DNA of 64,000 nt from positions 248,001 through 312,000 of the forward strand of contig NZ_BBJH01000006.1 in the NCBI RefSeq assembly GCF_000739775.1, read 5' to 3'. This DNA is from Paraburkholderia heleia NBRC 101817. GTDB lineage: Bacteria > Pseudomonadota > Gammaproteobacteria > Burkholderiales > Burkholderiaceae. The position numbers and the translations under genes are program-made. Positions 28,922 to 39,193 of the stretch are shown one piece after another (position 1 is the first letter of the stretch; every line of letters begins with the position of its first letter). The notes under the pieces are model-generated. The model saw nothing but the letters and a program-made list of their open reading frames with translations. It had not been told where the DNA came from and ran no database searches.

Positions 28922-30453
28922 CACGCCGCAGTCTCCGGCGCCGCCGCTTTTGCTCCAACGCCTGGCCCAACCTCGCGCTCGCGCCGCTCGCGCTCGCGCT
29001 GGGCGCGTGCATCACGCTCGGCCCCAACTACCACGTGCCGCAGGAAGCCGTGGTCAATGCCCCGCTCGCGCAAGGCCCGATCGAAGGCGCGGACCATGCG
29101 CCCGTCTCGCAACTGGGCGTGCCCGCCAACTGGTGGCAGCTTTACGACGACCCCACGCTCAACGAACTGGTGCAGGAAGCGCTGAAGTCGAACACGGACC
29201 TGCGGGTGGCGGCTGCAAACCTTGCGCGCTCGCGGGCGGCGGTCGACGTGGCCAACGCGCAGGGCGGCTTCTCGGGCAACGCGCATGCGGGCGCCGAGCG
29301 CGCGCAGGTGTCGGGCGAGCAGTACCTCCTGTTCGAAAAGGTGCCTGTCGCGACACTGGGAGACATCGGCGTCAACATCTCGTATGAATTCGACCTGTTC
29401 GGCAAGCTGCGGCGCGGCGTGGAAGCCGCGCGCGCCGACGACGCGGCCGTGGAAGCCGCGGCCGATCTCGCGCGCATCACCGTGGTCGCCAACGTGGCGC
29501 AGGCTTATGTCGAATCGTGCTCGGCCGCCGAGGAACTGGAGATCGCGCAGGAATCGCTCAAGCTGCAGAAAGAGCGCGTGGCGCTCACGAAACGCCTGCG
29601 CGACGCGGGGCGCGGCAACCAGCCCGACGTGACGCGCGGGCAGACCCAGGCCAACACGATCGCCGCCGACATCCCGCGCTTCGAGGGACGCCGCCGCGTG
29701 GCCCAGTATCAGCTCGCGATGCTGCTCGCACGCGCGCCCAGGGACCTGCCGCCCGCCGCGCTCGCGTGCAACCGCCTGCCCCGGCTCAGGCAGCCGATTC
29801 CCGTCGGCGACGGCGCCGCGCTCCTCAAGCGCCGCCCCGACGTGCGCGAGGCCGAACGCCAGCTCGCGGCATCGACGGCGCGCATTGGTGTGGCGATCGC
29901 CGAGATGTACCCCGACGTCACGTTCGGCGCGGGCGTGGGCACGATCGGTCTGACCAGCGATCTGTTCACCCCCGCGACCAATGCCTGGTCGTTCGGACCC
30001 CTGATCAGCTGGACCTTCCCGGTCAACGGCCAGCGCGACCGCGTGCGCGCCGCAGAGGCCGCGACGGGCGGCGCGCTCGCGCATTTCGACGGCGTGGTGC
30101 TCAACGCACTGCGCGAAACGCAGTCGAGCCTCGCGACCTATGCCGCCGACGACCAGCGCGCCGATGCGCTGCGCACGGCCTACACGTCCGCGCAGCAGTC
30201 CGCGGACGAAACGCATCGTCTCTACGCTGCGGGCCGCGAAGCGTTCCTCTCCGACCTCGACGCCACTCGCACGCTGACCAGCGTGCACGCCCAGGTCGCC
30301 GCGGCCGAAGGCCAGGTCGCGCTCGACCAGGTACGGTTGTTCCTCGCGCTCGGCGGCGGCTGGGAAGGCAATCGGCAAACGCTGCAGCAACAGGGGGCGC
30401 AGGGAGGCCAGCCGGCACCGGCGGCAGCCGCAGCGACTGCGCCGGCGCATTGA
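28918..30453 (+). CDS. Outer-membrane efflux lipoprotein (NodT/OprM family)
   Basis: This 511-residue protein has a lipobox (LALGAC, Cys near residue 31) and the two OEP repeats typical of TolC-like channels: NWWQLYDDPTLNELVQEAL near the N terminus, VSYEFDLFGKLRRGVEAAR, and the second repeat WSFGPLISWTFPVNGQRDRVRAAEAA. It would form the trimeric exit duct of the tripartite pump. The start overlaps the adaptor stop (ATGA). A Gln/Ala/Pro tail of about 25 residues ends the protein. It is convergent with pbpC, 13 bases away. Confidence 0.93.
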   Translation: MTRRSLRRRRFCSNAWPNLALAPLALALGACITLGPNYHVPQEAVVNAPLAQGPIEGADHAPVSQLGVPANWWQLYDDPTLNELVQEALKSNTDLRVAAANLARSRAAVDVANAQGGFSGNAHAGAERAQVSGEQYLLFEKVPVATLGDIGVNISYEFDLFGKLRRGVEAARADDAAVEAAADLARITVVANVAQAYVESCSAAEELEIAQESLKLQKERVALTKRLRDAGRGNQPDVTRGQTQANTIAADIPRFEGRRRVAQYQLAMLLARAPRDLPPAALACNRLPRLRQPIPVGDGAALLKRRPDVREAERQLAASTARIGVAIAEMYPDVTFGAGVGTIGLTSDLFTPATNAWSFGPLISWTFPVNGQRDRVRAAEAATGGALAHFDGVVLNALRETQSSLATYAADDQRADALRTAYTSAQQSADETHRLYAAGREAFLSDLDATRTLTSVHAQVAAAEGQVALDQVRLFLALGGGWEGNRQTLQQQGAQGGQPAPAAAAATAPAH

Positions 30454-30466
30454 GCTCGCCCCTGCT

Positions 30467-32743
30467 TCAGCGCGCCGCGCCGCCTTGCGCGGCGTCGGCG
30501 CGCATCGACTTCTGCGGCTTCGCAACCGCGCCGCGTACCTCGAAGCGCACGGTATCGGTCACCTGCCCTCGCGCATCGACGAGTTCGAGCGTGTGCTTGC
30601 CGGGCCAGGGCAGCCACGCGACGCGCGCGGCGCCGCCCAACGCCTTGCCGTCCAGGCGCCAGTTCACGCGCGCATTCGAGCCCGTCGCACGTTCGAACCA
30701 CACGCGCTGGCGCGGCGCGGGAATGTCGGGATCGAGCGCGAAAATGGTGCCGTCGACGGGGCTGCCAATCTGCGCGGGTCCACGCGCGAGGTCGGCGGCG
30801 TTCGACGCCAGGCCCACTAGCGGCGTGGACGTGCCCGCGATGAACCACTCGTTGCGGGAAGGCTCCACGGCATCGGCGAACTGCACGCGCACGTGCTCGA
30901 CGCCAGGTGGCGCGGCAGGCGCGACGCTCGGCACGCGCCGATGCAGATAGCCGACGATGGCGGCCCACACCGGCGCCGCCCCGGTCACGCCCGACACGTC
31001 CCACATGGGCGAGCCGTCCGCGTTGCCGACCCACACGCCCACCGTATAGCGCGACGTGAAGCCCACGGTCCAGTTGTCGCGCATGTCCTTGCTCGTGCCC
31101 GTCTTGACCGCGGAAAACATGCGTGTATCCAGCGGACTGTCGAAATCGAAGGTACGCGTGCGCGCATTGTTGTCGGCGAGGACGTCGGTGACGATGAACG
31201 CGGACGCGCGGCTGAATACGCGCTTCAACGCGACCTTTTGTGCGGGCTGCGCCGGCGCAGGCAATTCGGCGATCGGGCTCACGACGCCGCCGTTGGCGAG
31301 CGCCCGATACGCGTTCGTGAGCGTGACGAGGCTCACGTCCGCGCTGCCCAGCGCGAGACTGAAGCCGTAGTAATCGCCCGCCTGCGTGAGCGGCAGGCCG
31401 AGTGCCGTGAGCGTCTTCGCGAATCGATGCGGCGTCACCATCACGAGCGTGCGCACGGCCGGTACGTTCAGCGACGAGCCGAGCGCGGTGCGCACGCTCA
31501 CCCAGCCCTTGAAGCCCTTGTCGTAGTTCTGCGGCATGTAGAGGCCGCCGCCCGCCGCGAGATCGAGCGGGGCGTCGTCGAGCAGCGAAGCGGTCGTCAC
31601 GCGGCGCTCGTCGATGGCCTCGGCGTAGAGAAAAGGCTTGAGCGTCGAGCCCGCCTGGCGCAGCGCGAGCGCCGCGTCGACCTCGCGTGCCTTCGACAGG
31701 CCTCCTGACGATCCGACCCACGCGAGCACTTCGCCCGTTGCGTTATCGAGCACGACGGCCGCGCCGTCCTGCACGTTGCGCGGATGCGCGCGCGCATTGA
31801 GTTCGATGAGCGTGCGCGTGAGCGTGTCGCGCGCGTAGCGTTGCAGGTTGGCGTCGAGCGTCGAGCGCACGCGCATGCCGGGCGCGGGGTGCACGGCGTT
31901 CGCGATCTGGCGCGCGAAGTGCGGCGCAAGCTGCGGCGAGTCTTCGCTGCGCCCGTCGAACGAGAGATCGGCGGCGGCGATGGCCGGGCGCGCGAAGGCC
32001 ATCTGCACGAAGGCATCGAGATTCGGGCAGCCGCCATCGACGTTCGCTGCGCGCATGTCGCGCAAGATGCGGCACGCTCGCGCGGCGACCTTCATGTAAG
32101 GCGCATTGGGCGCACGGATCAGCGCGGCGGCGACGGCCGATTCGCGTTCGTCGAGCCCCGATGGCATCTTGCCGAACAGCATCTGCGAAAGCGCGGCAAG
32201 ACCCACGGTCTCGCCGCGGAACGGCACCAGGTTCAAATACGCCTCGAGAATCTGATCCTTGCGCCAGGTGCGTTCGAGCCGCAGCGCATCCACGGCTTGC
32301 ACGGCTTTTTGCGCGAGCGAGCGCTGGCCCGAGTGCTTCGTGTCGTCGTCGAGCAGACCCGTGAGCTGCATCGTGACCGTGGATGCCCCGCGCGTGCGAG
32401 TACTCCACAGGTTCGCCCAGGCGGCGGCCGTGGCGCCGCGCCAATCCACGCCGCTGTGCTCGTAGAATCGTTTGTCCTCCGAAACGACGATCGCCTCGCG
32501 CAGCGCCGGTGACACGTCGGCGAGCGCGACCCAGTCGCCGCGTCTCGCGGTACGCTCCACGCGCGTGCGCTGCAGCGGCGTGCCGTCGCGCGCGAGCAGC
32601 ACCCAGTCGGAGCTTTGCCACTGGCCGCGCACGTCATCGAAGGCCGGCAGCGCGAACGCGGGCCGCGGCAGCAGCACGAAGCACAGCGCGGCAACGCCGA
32701 GTGCCGCCGCTGCGCGATGCCGTAGCGCGTATGGGCCGCTCAT
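30467..32743 (-). CDS. pbpC: Penicillin-binding protein 1C
   Basis: This 758-residue class A PBP has a signal-anchor N terminus and a GT51 transglycosylase domain (VVSEDKRFYEHSGVDWRG, RGASTVTMQLTGLL). The transpeptidase domain has the serine in GSTLKPF, SLN in GSSLNVPAV and KTGTSKD. A C-terminal BiPBP_C domain ends it. It builds and cross-links peptidoglycan in the periplasm. Its start overlaps the stop of the alpha-2-macroglobulin gene by four bases (ATGA), the same gene pairing as E. coli yfhM-pbpC. Confidence 0.95.
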   Translation of the reverse strand: MSGPYALRHRAAAALGVAALCFVLLPRPAFALPAFDDVRGQWQSSDWVLLARDGTPLQRTRVERTARRGDWVALADVSPALREAIVVSEDKRFYEHSGVDWRGATAAAWANLWSTRTRGASTVTMQLTGLLDDDTKHSGQRSLAQKAVQAVDALRLERTWRKDQILEAYLNLVPFRGETVGLAALSQMLFGKMPSGLDERESAVAAALIRAPNAPYMKVAARACRILRDMRAANVDGGCPNLDAFVQMAFARPAIAAADLSFDGRSEDSPQLAPHFARQIANAVHPAPGMRVRSTLDANLQRYARDTLTRTLIELNARAHPRNVQDGAAVVLDNATGEVLAWVGSSGGLSKAREVDAALALRQAGSTLKPFLYAEAIDERRVTTASLLDDAPLDLAAGGGLYMPQNYDKGFKGWVSVRTALGSSLNVPAVRTLVMVTPHRFAKTLTALGLPLTQAGDYYGFSLALGSADVSLVTLTNAYRALANGGVVSPIAELPAPAQPAQKVALKRVFSRASAFIVTDVLADNNARTRTFDFDSPLDTRMFSAVKTGTSKDMRDNWTVGFTSRYTVGVWVGNADGSPMWDVSGVTGAAPVWAAIVGYLHRRVPSVAPAAPPGVEHVRVQFADAVEPSRNEWFIAGTSTPLVGLASNAADLARGPAQIGSPVDGTIFALDPDIPAPRQRVWFERATGSNARVNWRLDGKALGGAARVAWLPWPGKHTLELVDARGQVTDTVRFEVRGAVAKPQKSMRADAAQGGAAR

Positions 32744-35700
32744 GGCGCCGCCTGCACGACCATCGGCGCATTCGGCGCGACGCCGAACGTGGCCGGCGCG
32801 TAGAGCGCCTCCACGCGCGTGGGCGGCAACCCGAACGTGCCGACGTTGTTGAGACGCACCGTGTATTCCACCGAGACCTTGCCCTTCGGCAGAAACTCAT
32901 AGTAGGCACGGTATCCGTCGAAGCCACGCTCGATGAATGCGGGCCAGGGACCGTTCTCGTCCTGCTTCTCGCCCTGTGTGGCCACGGCCGAATCGCGCCC
33001 GAGCCCGGAGCCGAGGATCGTCGCGCCCGCAGGAATCGGGTCGTTCACGGCGACCCAGGTCATGTCGGTCTGTGCGTCGATGTCGAGGCGTATGCGTACG
33101 ACATCGCCGCGCGTGTACACGCCCTTTACCGCGGCATCCACCGGCGTGATCGTCTTCGTGATGCGATAGCCCGCCGCGAACGGCGCGCGCAACGCGACCG
33201 CAGCGAGGCTTTCCACCGTGGCCCACGGCTTGCCGGTTCCCTCCTGCGTCAACGTGAGCGGCGCGGCCGTGCCCTGCTTGGGCCATGCGAGCAGCATGCT
33301 GCGCGCGGGCGCGTTGCGTGTCGCCGCCGTGGCGGCACTGGCACTCGATAGCGCTTGCCCCGCCGCTTGCGCTGCCGACTGCGACGCCGCTTGCGACGCC
33401 GATGGTGCCGCAGCGTTCCAGTCGACGATGCGAGACATATCGCCAAGCCGGATTCTCGTCGCGCCCGTCACCGGCTCGTGCTCGAACATGCGCGAAAAGC
33501 GCTCGACCGCAAGCGAGCCATACGCGTTCGCCGTCGTCGTGCTCCACGCGCCGTTGCGTTGCAGTGCGAGCAGGCCCGCCACGAGCCGCGGCATTTCCTC
33601 CTTCCACGCGGGGTTGTCGACAAAGGCCAGCGCGAGGCGCGCGGCGTTGACCTCCGTGCCCGTCATGAGCCACCACAAATCGTCTTCGGCGGCTGTCGAG
33701 AACGTCAGCTGCGTGCCCTGCCACGCAAGACGCGCGCGCAGGATCTGTTCGAGCTGCGCCAATTTATCCGCGCGATCCGGCACATCGCGCATGCGCGCGA
33801 GACTTTCCGCATAGTCGATCACGGCCGAGGTGGGCCACTGATTCGGCGCGATCTCGATCGAGCCGAACTGGCGTGCGTTCGCCGCGCCGTAGCGCGACAG
33901 CGCGTCGATGGCGGCGAGCTTGCGCAGATCGAGATCGCGGCGCGGCGCCCACGAATGGCGCTCGATGCGGCCTTCCACGAAACCCGTGAGGCCTTCCACC
34001 ATCTTGCTGCGCAAGGCGTCGGGAAGCGCGAAGCGCGGGTCGAGCTTCGACGCTTCGTCGCTCACCGTGAGCAGGTACGCGGTGAGCGCGGTGCTGCCAC
34101 GGCTCGCACTGTCGTCTGCGGGCGGGAAGTAGTTCGCGAGGCCGTCGCGGTCCAGATACACCGGCAGGCGCGCGAGTTCCGCCTGCCAGCGCGCGGGGTC
34201 CCGCAGGCCGATCGCGATCGACGTCTGCTGCTCGAGGCAGGAATACGGATAGCGCGTGAACCAGCGGCGCACGCCGGGCAGGCCGTCCGCGAGCTTCGGC
34301 TGCAGCGACACCGCAATGCCGCCGCGCACCGTGCCCGCACGCGTCACGCTCGCGCTGGCCGGCGGCGCGACGGGAATGGAAAGTGTGCCGTCCACCTGCG
34401 CGAGCGTGGCCTGCTGCACCGTCACGGGGATTGCCGCGCGCACCTGCTGCGCGAGCTTCACCGCGTCCGCCGCATGCGCGCCGCCCTGCTCCGCCGCGCT
34501 CACGTTCCACGCGAGCGCGGGGCGCTCCGCTTCGGCGAGATCGTCGGGAACCGCGACTGTCCACGTAATCTCACGCGACGAATTGGGCGCGAGGTCCACG
34601 GTCTGCGCGGCAAGCGCGAGCGGCGGCACGTTCGGCGTGACCCGCACTTTCATCGCGCGCGCGGTCGTATTGCGCAGCGTGAACTGCGCGCGGAAGGTGT
34701 CGCCCTCGCGTACCTGCGGCGGCAGGCCCGGGATCAGCTGGAGGTCCTGCGTGCTCTCGATGGTCGCGCTGCCCGTGCCGAAGCGCGCCATCCCGCTCGC
34801 CGCAATCGCGACAATGCGAAAACGCGTGATCGAGTCGTTCAGCGGCACGCTCACTTGCGCCTCGCCCTTCGCATCGAGTGTGACGCGCGGGTTCCAGTAG
34901 AGCAGCGTGTCGAAGAGCTCCCGCGTCGCGCCACGGCCGCCGCCACCGCCTGCCGGGACGGCCTTGCGCCCGAAGTGGCGACGCCCGACGATCTCCATTT
35001 GCGCAGTGGCCGTTTCCACGCCGTACGCGCGTTGCTGCAGCATGGCGTCGAGCAGATCCCAGCTGCGGTTGGGCATGAGTTCGAGCAGCGCTTCATCCAC
35101 GGCCGCCACGGCGATCTGCGTACCCGCCGGTACCGGCTGCCCGCCCGGAAGCTGCACGCGCAACTGGACGTGCGACGTGGCGCGTACCGCGTAGCGTTTC
35201 GCGTCCGGCGTCACGCTCACCGCGAGGCGGTGCGCCGCGTCGCCCACGCGGATTTGCGCGAGCCCGTAACGGAACGCCGGCTTCGAAAGATCGACGAGCG
35301 GCGTGGGCGCCTCGTACTGGCGCCCCTCGTACCAGAACGCACGCGCCCATTCGAGCGGCGCTTTCCACCCCCACGTGAAGAACGAATACCACGGCACTTC
35401 GTGAATGCGTCCACGCAGCGCGAGCACCGAAACGTAGACGTTGGGGCCCCAGGTCTCGTTCACCTTCAACTCGACGGTTGGATCGCGCCCGTCGAGTTGC
35501 ACCACGTGCGTTTCGATGATGCCCTCGCGCTCCACGGCCACGAGCGCCGTCGCAAAGCGAAACGGCATACGCACCTGGAAGCGCGCGGTCTCGCCGGGTT
35601 CGTAGCTCGTCTTCTCGGGCAACACGTCGATGCGGTCGGTGTTCTCGCTGCCGAACCAGAGTTCGTCCTCGCGCGTGACCCATACCGAGGTCGTTGCCGT

Positions 35701-38700
35701 GGAAGTATGGCCGTCGCCGTCGCGCGCCATAGCCACGAGCTGTATGTTGCCCGCCTCCTTGAGCTTCGCGTCGCACGTGAGCAGGCCGTGGTCGTCGCTC
35801 GTGCCGCTGCACAGCGTGCCGAGATCGCGCGTTTGCGTGTGGTTGTCGTAGGCATAGAAGCCGCCCACCATGCGCTTGCGCGAAGTCGTCGTGATCTTCG
35901 CCACGCCGCGCACTTCGAGCTTCACGCCCGCGTGCGGCTTGCCCTGCAGGTCGAGCGCGAGCGCGCTGACCGGTACCGTCCTGCCCACGGAGACCCAATG
36001 GCCCGACTTGATGCCCGCCACCACGGCAGCAGGCCAGAGCGTGGCCGCGCCGCTGATGGTCTGCACTTCGCCGTTCGGGTCCGCGAAGGTCGCTTCGAGC
36101 GCGAGGCGCTTCGGCGCATCCACGGCCGGCAGGTTCTTCAGCACGAGCGTGCCCGCACCGTTGCGGTCGAGCGTGAGCGGCGCCTTGTCGGCCACGAGCT
36201 TCGCGACCTCGTTGTCCTCCCGTGGGCCGCTGTCCTCGTCCCCGGACGTGTTGTCGGCCTCGCTCGCGCTCACATACGGCGCGAAACTGAAATCGCTGTA
36301 CGTGCTGGCGAACGACGGCGTCGTTTCCTTCACGAGCGCCGATACCTGCACGGGCAGATTCGAAGCCGCGCCGCCCGACACATAATCGATCTGCACCGCC
36401 ACGCTCGCCTGCGTGGCGGCGACGAGCGGCGACGTTTTCTCGTTCTGCACGGCGATCGTGCCCTTGAGCACCGGCAAGCGGAATGCTTCCACGCGGAAGC
36501 TGCCGCTGTCGTAGCTCATGTGAACCACATCTGCGCTGTCGTCCGCTTCGTCATTGCCGTCGCTCGCCGTGCTCGCGTTCGCGTCGCCGTCGTCGAGCGA
36601 GACGTCGTATTCGCCGAGCTTCGCTTCGGGCGGCAGCACGAAGGTCGAGTCCGCCGTATGGTCTGCGGCCCACTTGAGCGGCAGATGCCAGGTCTGGCCG
36701 CTGCCGGCATGGCGTATCGTCACGCGCGTGGGGTACTGCTGCACGAGCGCGAAACCATGCATCGTCTGGGCGCGGATGAAGTGTTTCATCGACACCGTCT
36801 CGCCCGCGCGCAGCAGCGTGCGGTCGAACACGGTATGTGCGCGCACCGTGGGCTGCAGGCTCGTGTCGGTCGGCACGTTGAAGCGCCACGACTCGATACC
36901 GCGATTCCAGTCCGATTGCACGAAGGCCATGTCGGGACCTGCTTTCGGGTCGTCGATGCGCGCCGAGACGAACAGCCCGTTGAAGCTGTTTTCGCCGCAG
37001 TCTCGACGATTCGCAAGCGGCCCGTCTATCGTCAGGAGTCCATGGGAATCCGTCTTCCCCGTGGCGAGCGTCTCGCCATTGCAGTCCGATACGTGCACGT
37101 CGGCGCCCGCTACAGGCTCGCCCTTGTCGAGCGAGGTGACCCACACCACGCTGTTCTCGCGGCCCTGCTTGAAGTGCACGCCCAGATTGGTGACGAGCAC
37201 GGTCGTGCGCACGTACATGGGCGCCGGCTTGCCGAGCAGCGAGGCGCCAAGTGTTGGCGAGGCGAGTTCGATCACGTAGAAACCCGGCTTCGGCACGGGA
37301 ATGCCCACTACTTCGAACGGCCGCAGCGCCTTTGGATCGGCTTTGGGCAGCGTGAGCGTTTGCACGCCGGGCTGGCCGCCGAGCAGCGAGAGCGAGCGCA
37401 CGTCGATGACGCGTTCCTTCGCGGCCTCATCCCCCTCCCCCGTCGTGCGCGGAATCACCACGGGCGGCTTCGCGCGCGCGAGCAGCCCCGGCATCAGCTT
37501 GTCGATCGACGTTTCGCTCATGCCGAACGTGTCGAACTGCTCGACGAGGCGCATCCAGCGGCGCATGTCGGTATCGGACTGCACCGCGAGCTTCGCGAAC
37601 TTCGCCTCGCCCGCATTGAGCCCCTGCACGTGCAGGTCGGCTTCGACGTTGCGCAGCGTGACCGGCACGAGCGGCGGCGTACCCGGCTCCGCATAGCGTT
37701 CGATGATGCCGAAGGTCGAGGACGGGAATTTCGCGAGCGGCGGCATCGGCGCGGTCGCCGTATGCAGCGGGAACAGATCGGCGTTCGCGAGCGCTCGCCC
37801 GCTTACGTCCTTGAGGCCGGCGGGTGCGGTGATCGTGAGCGTCGCGCGCTCGGGCAAGGGCGCGGAGAACGAGATCGAGCTGACCTCGTCGTTCTTGTCA
37901 TCTGGGCGGAAAGTCGGCGCGACTTCCCCCTTGGGCCCTTGCAGACGGAACTTCTGCGCGTCGGCCCGCGCAATCGGCGCGCTCAGATCAATGCACACTG
38001 GCCGCAGCGGCGTGCATGGCGCCTTCGCATTCTCGCGCTCGCAACTCATGCTCGCGGTGAACGGCTCGCGCACCGTGAAATCGAAGCGTCGCTCCACATC
38101 GTTGGGCGTGCCGTTCGGCCCGAGCACGCCCCGTCCGTACACGAGCTGCATCTTCGCGCTGGAGGGCAGCGTTTGCTGGCAGGTGAGCGTGAGCACGCTC
38201 GCGCTGTCCTTTTCGAGCCGGAAATGCCTGAGCAGCGCCGCGCGCACGGACGCATCGACAGGCTGCACCGGAATGCGGTTGCCGAGTCCGCCAGACTCGC
38301 ACCACACGTGCTCGCGCACGGAAGCCGGCGTGGCGGGACCATTGAGCTTCAGCACGAATGCCTGGTTTTCCTCAATTTCGCCGCCATAAGGGTGCACGCT
38401 CAGCGGGAACGGGCCGCCCGTGGAGAACGCGAAGCGGCGCGGGCCCGTCACTGCGCTGCCCGCCTGCGATTTGAGCCCGTCGACAAGCGTGACGCTGCAT
38501 TGCACGTCGGGCGGCAGATCGGCGGCGAAATCATACGCCCACGTTTTGCCGTCGATCCACCGGCCCTGACCCGCGCCGGCAGCCGCGTTGCTGCATTGCA
38601 GGCGCGCGGGGTCCTTCGCGTCGGGCGCGCCGAACGCCACCATGGCCTCGTCGAACTTCACCACCACCTGGCGCACCTGCGCCACGGTCCCCTGCGGCGA

Positions 38701-38814
38701 CACGCTCACCGCGCGCGCGGCATAGGCGCGCCACGCCCACGCCATGCATAAGCCCAGCACCAGGGCAAGCGCCAACGTCCACCACCCGCCAGCTTTTCGT
38801 GTTATTCGTTGCAT
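32740..38814 (-). CDS. Bacterial alpha-2-macroglobulin (thioester protease inhibitor)
   Basis: This 2024-residue protein has an N-terminal hydrophobic anchor (about 12-33) and many beta-rich MG domains. The A2M core starts at RYGLAQIRV / LFDTLLYWNPRVTLDAKG and the thioester motif CLEQ sits near residue 1526 (YPYSCLEQQTSIA). An alpha/alpha toroid domain follows. The reactive thioester would trap proteases that reach the periplasm, and the coupled PBP1C would repair the wall. Length exceeds E. coli YfhM (about 1650), mainly in the N-terminal MG and bait regions. A low-complexity Ala/Ser/Gln segment lies near residue 1800. Confidence 0.93.
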   Translation of the reverse strand: MQRITRKAGGWWTLALALVLGLCMAWAWRAYAARAVSVSPQGTVAQVRQVVVKFDEAMVAFGAPDAKDPARLQCSNAAAGAGQGRWIDGKTWAYDFAADLPPDVQCSVTLVDGLKSQAGSAVTGPRRFAFSTGGPFPLSVHPYGGEIEENQAFVLKLNGPATPASVREHVWCESGGLGNRIPVQPVDASVRAALLRHFRLEKDSASVLTLTCQQTLPSSAKMQLVYGRGVLGPNGTPNDVERRFDFTVREPFTASMSCERENAKAPCTPLRPVCIDLSAPIARADAQKFRLQGPKGEVAPTFRPDDKNDEVSSISFSAPLPERATLTITAPAGLKDVSGRALANADLFPLHTATAPMPPLAKFPSSTFGIIERYAEPGTPPLVPVTLRNVEADLHVQGLNAGEAKFAKLAVQSDTDMRRWMRLVEQFDTFGMSETSIDKLMPGLLARAKPPVVIPRTTGEGDEAAKERVIDVRSLSLLGGQPGVQTLTLPKADPKALRPFEVVGIPVPKPGFYVIELASPTLGASLLGKPAPMYVRTTVLVTNLGVHFKQGRENSVVWVTSLDKGEPVAGADVHVSDCNGETLATGKTDSHGLLTIDGPLANRRDCGENSFNGLFVSARIDDPKAGPDMAFVQSDWNRGIESWRFNVPTDTSLQPTVRAHTVFDRTLLRAGETVSMKHFIRAQTMHGFALVQQYPTRVTIRHAGSGQTWHLPLKWAADHTADSTFVLPPEAKLGEYDVSLDDGDANASTASDGNDEADDSADVVHMSYDSGSFRVEAFRLPVLKGTIAVQNEKTSPLVAATQASVAVQIDYVSGGAASNLPVQVSALVKETTPSFASTYSDFSFAPYVSASEADNTSGDEDSGPREDNEVAKLVADKAPLTLDRNGAGTLVLKNLPAVDAPKRLALEATFADPNGEVQTISGAATLWPAAVVAGIKSGHWVSVGRTVPVSALALDLQGKPHAGVKLEVRGVAKITTTSRKRMVGGFYAYDNHTQTRDLGTLCSGTSDDHGLLTCDAKLKEAGNIQLVAMARDGDGHTSTATTSVWVTREDELWFGSENTDRIDVLPEKTSYEPGETARFQVRMPFRFATALVAVEREGIIETHVVQLDGRDPTVELKVNETWGPNVYVSVLALRGRIHEVPWYSFFTWGWKAPLEWARAFWYEGRQYEAPTPLVDLSKPAFRYGLAQIRVGDAAHRLAVSVTPDAKRYAVRATSHVQLRVQLPGGQPVPAGTQIAVAAVDEALLELMPNRSWDLLDAMLQQRAYGVETATAQMEIVGRRHFGRKAVPAGGGGGRGATRELFDTLLYWNPRVTLDAKGEAQVSVPLNDSITRFRIVAIAASGMARFGTGSATIESTQDLQLIPGLPPQVREGDTFRAQFTLRNTTARAMKVRVTPNVPPLALAAQTVDLAPNSSREITWTVAVPDDLAEAERPALAWNVSAAEQGGAHAADAVKLAQQVRAAIPVTVQQATLAQVDGTLSIPVAPPASASVTRAGTVRGGIAVSLQPKLADGLPGVRRWFTRYPYSCLEQQTSIAIGLRDPARWQAELARLPVYLDRDGLANYFPPADDSASRGSTALTAYLLTVSDEASKLDPRFALPDALRSKMVEGLTGFVEGRIERHSWAPRRDLDLRKLAAIDALSRYGAANARQFGSIEIAPNQWPTSAVIDYAESLARMRDVPDRADKLAQLEQILRARLAWQGTQLTFSTAAEDDLWWLMTGTEVNAARLALAFVDNPAWKEEMPRLVAGLLALQRNGAWSTTTANAYGSLAVERFSRMFEHEPVTGATRIRLGDMSRIVDWNAAAPSASQAASQSAAQAAGQALSSASAATAATRNAPARSMLLAWPKQGTAAPLTLTQEGTGKPWATVESLAAVALRAPFAAGYRITKTITPVDAAVKGVYTRGDVVRIRLDIDAQTDMTWVAVNDPIPAGATILGSGLGRDSAVATQGEKQDENGPWPAFIERGFDGYRAYYEFLPKGKVSVEYTVRLNNVGTFGLPPTRVEALYAPATFGVAPNAPMVVQAAP

Positions 38815-39193
38815 CGACCGGTCCTCGTTTGCGCGCGCCGCGTGGCCATTACCGGGCGGCGTGCGGTGAATGGTACAGGGCGCCGCGCGCTCGCGCGCCA
38901 GGAATGGCCGGCCACGCGCTCACGCGTGCGGCTCGCGCCGAGTGCGAACGCCCGCGCGCAGCATGACGCGAATCGGGAACGCGCGATATCGGAAATCGCT
39001 GAATTTGCGAACGGGCTGGGACGAGGCGTGATACGAGGAGGGAACCGCGCAGAAGATGCTAGCCGGACTCGCGGGCGCGAGCCGATGAGAGACAACGGAA
39101 AGGCGTAGTGAAGGTGCGCCGAACGACTGCCGCGCCTCGCGGCTGGCCATGGGCCGCAAGCGGCCACTGGCCAGCCGCTCCCAGTCCATCGGA
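38815..39193. other. Intergenic region, no supported feature
   Basis: This stretch of 379 bases lies between the alpha-2-macroglobulin start and an SDR stop, both on the minus strand. It should hold the promoter for the alpha-2-macroglobulin gene. I see no gene, dyad or repeat that stands out. Confidence 0.5.

Noticed and set aside
28552..30525. Long minus-strand frame antisense to the outer-membrane efflux gene
   Set aside because: Same compositional artefact; the sense frame is a clear OEP lipoprotein.
33355..38751. A 1798-codon open frame antisense to the alpha-2-macroglobulin gene
   Set aside because: High-GC coding DNA leaves long antisense frames open. Its translation is Arg/His/Ala-rich without domains, and the sense strand encodes a complete family protein.
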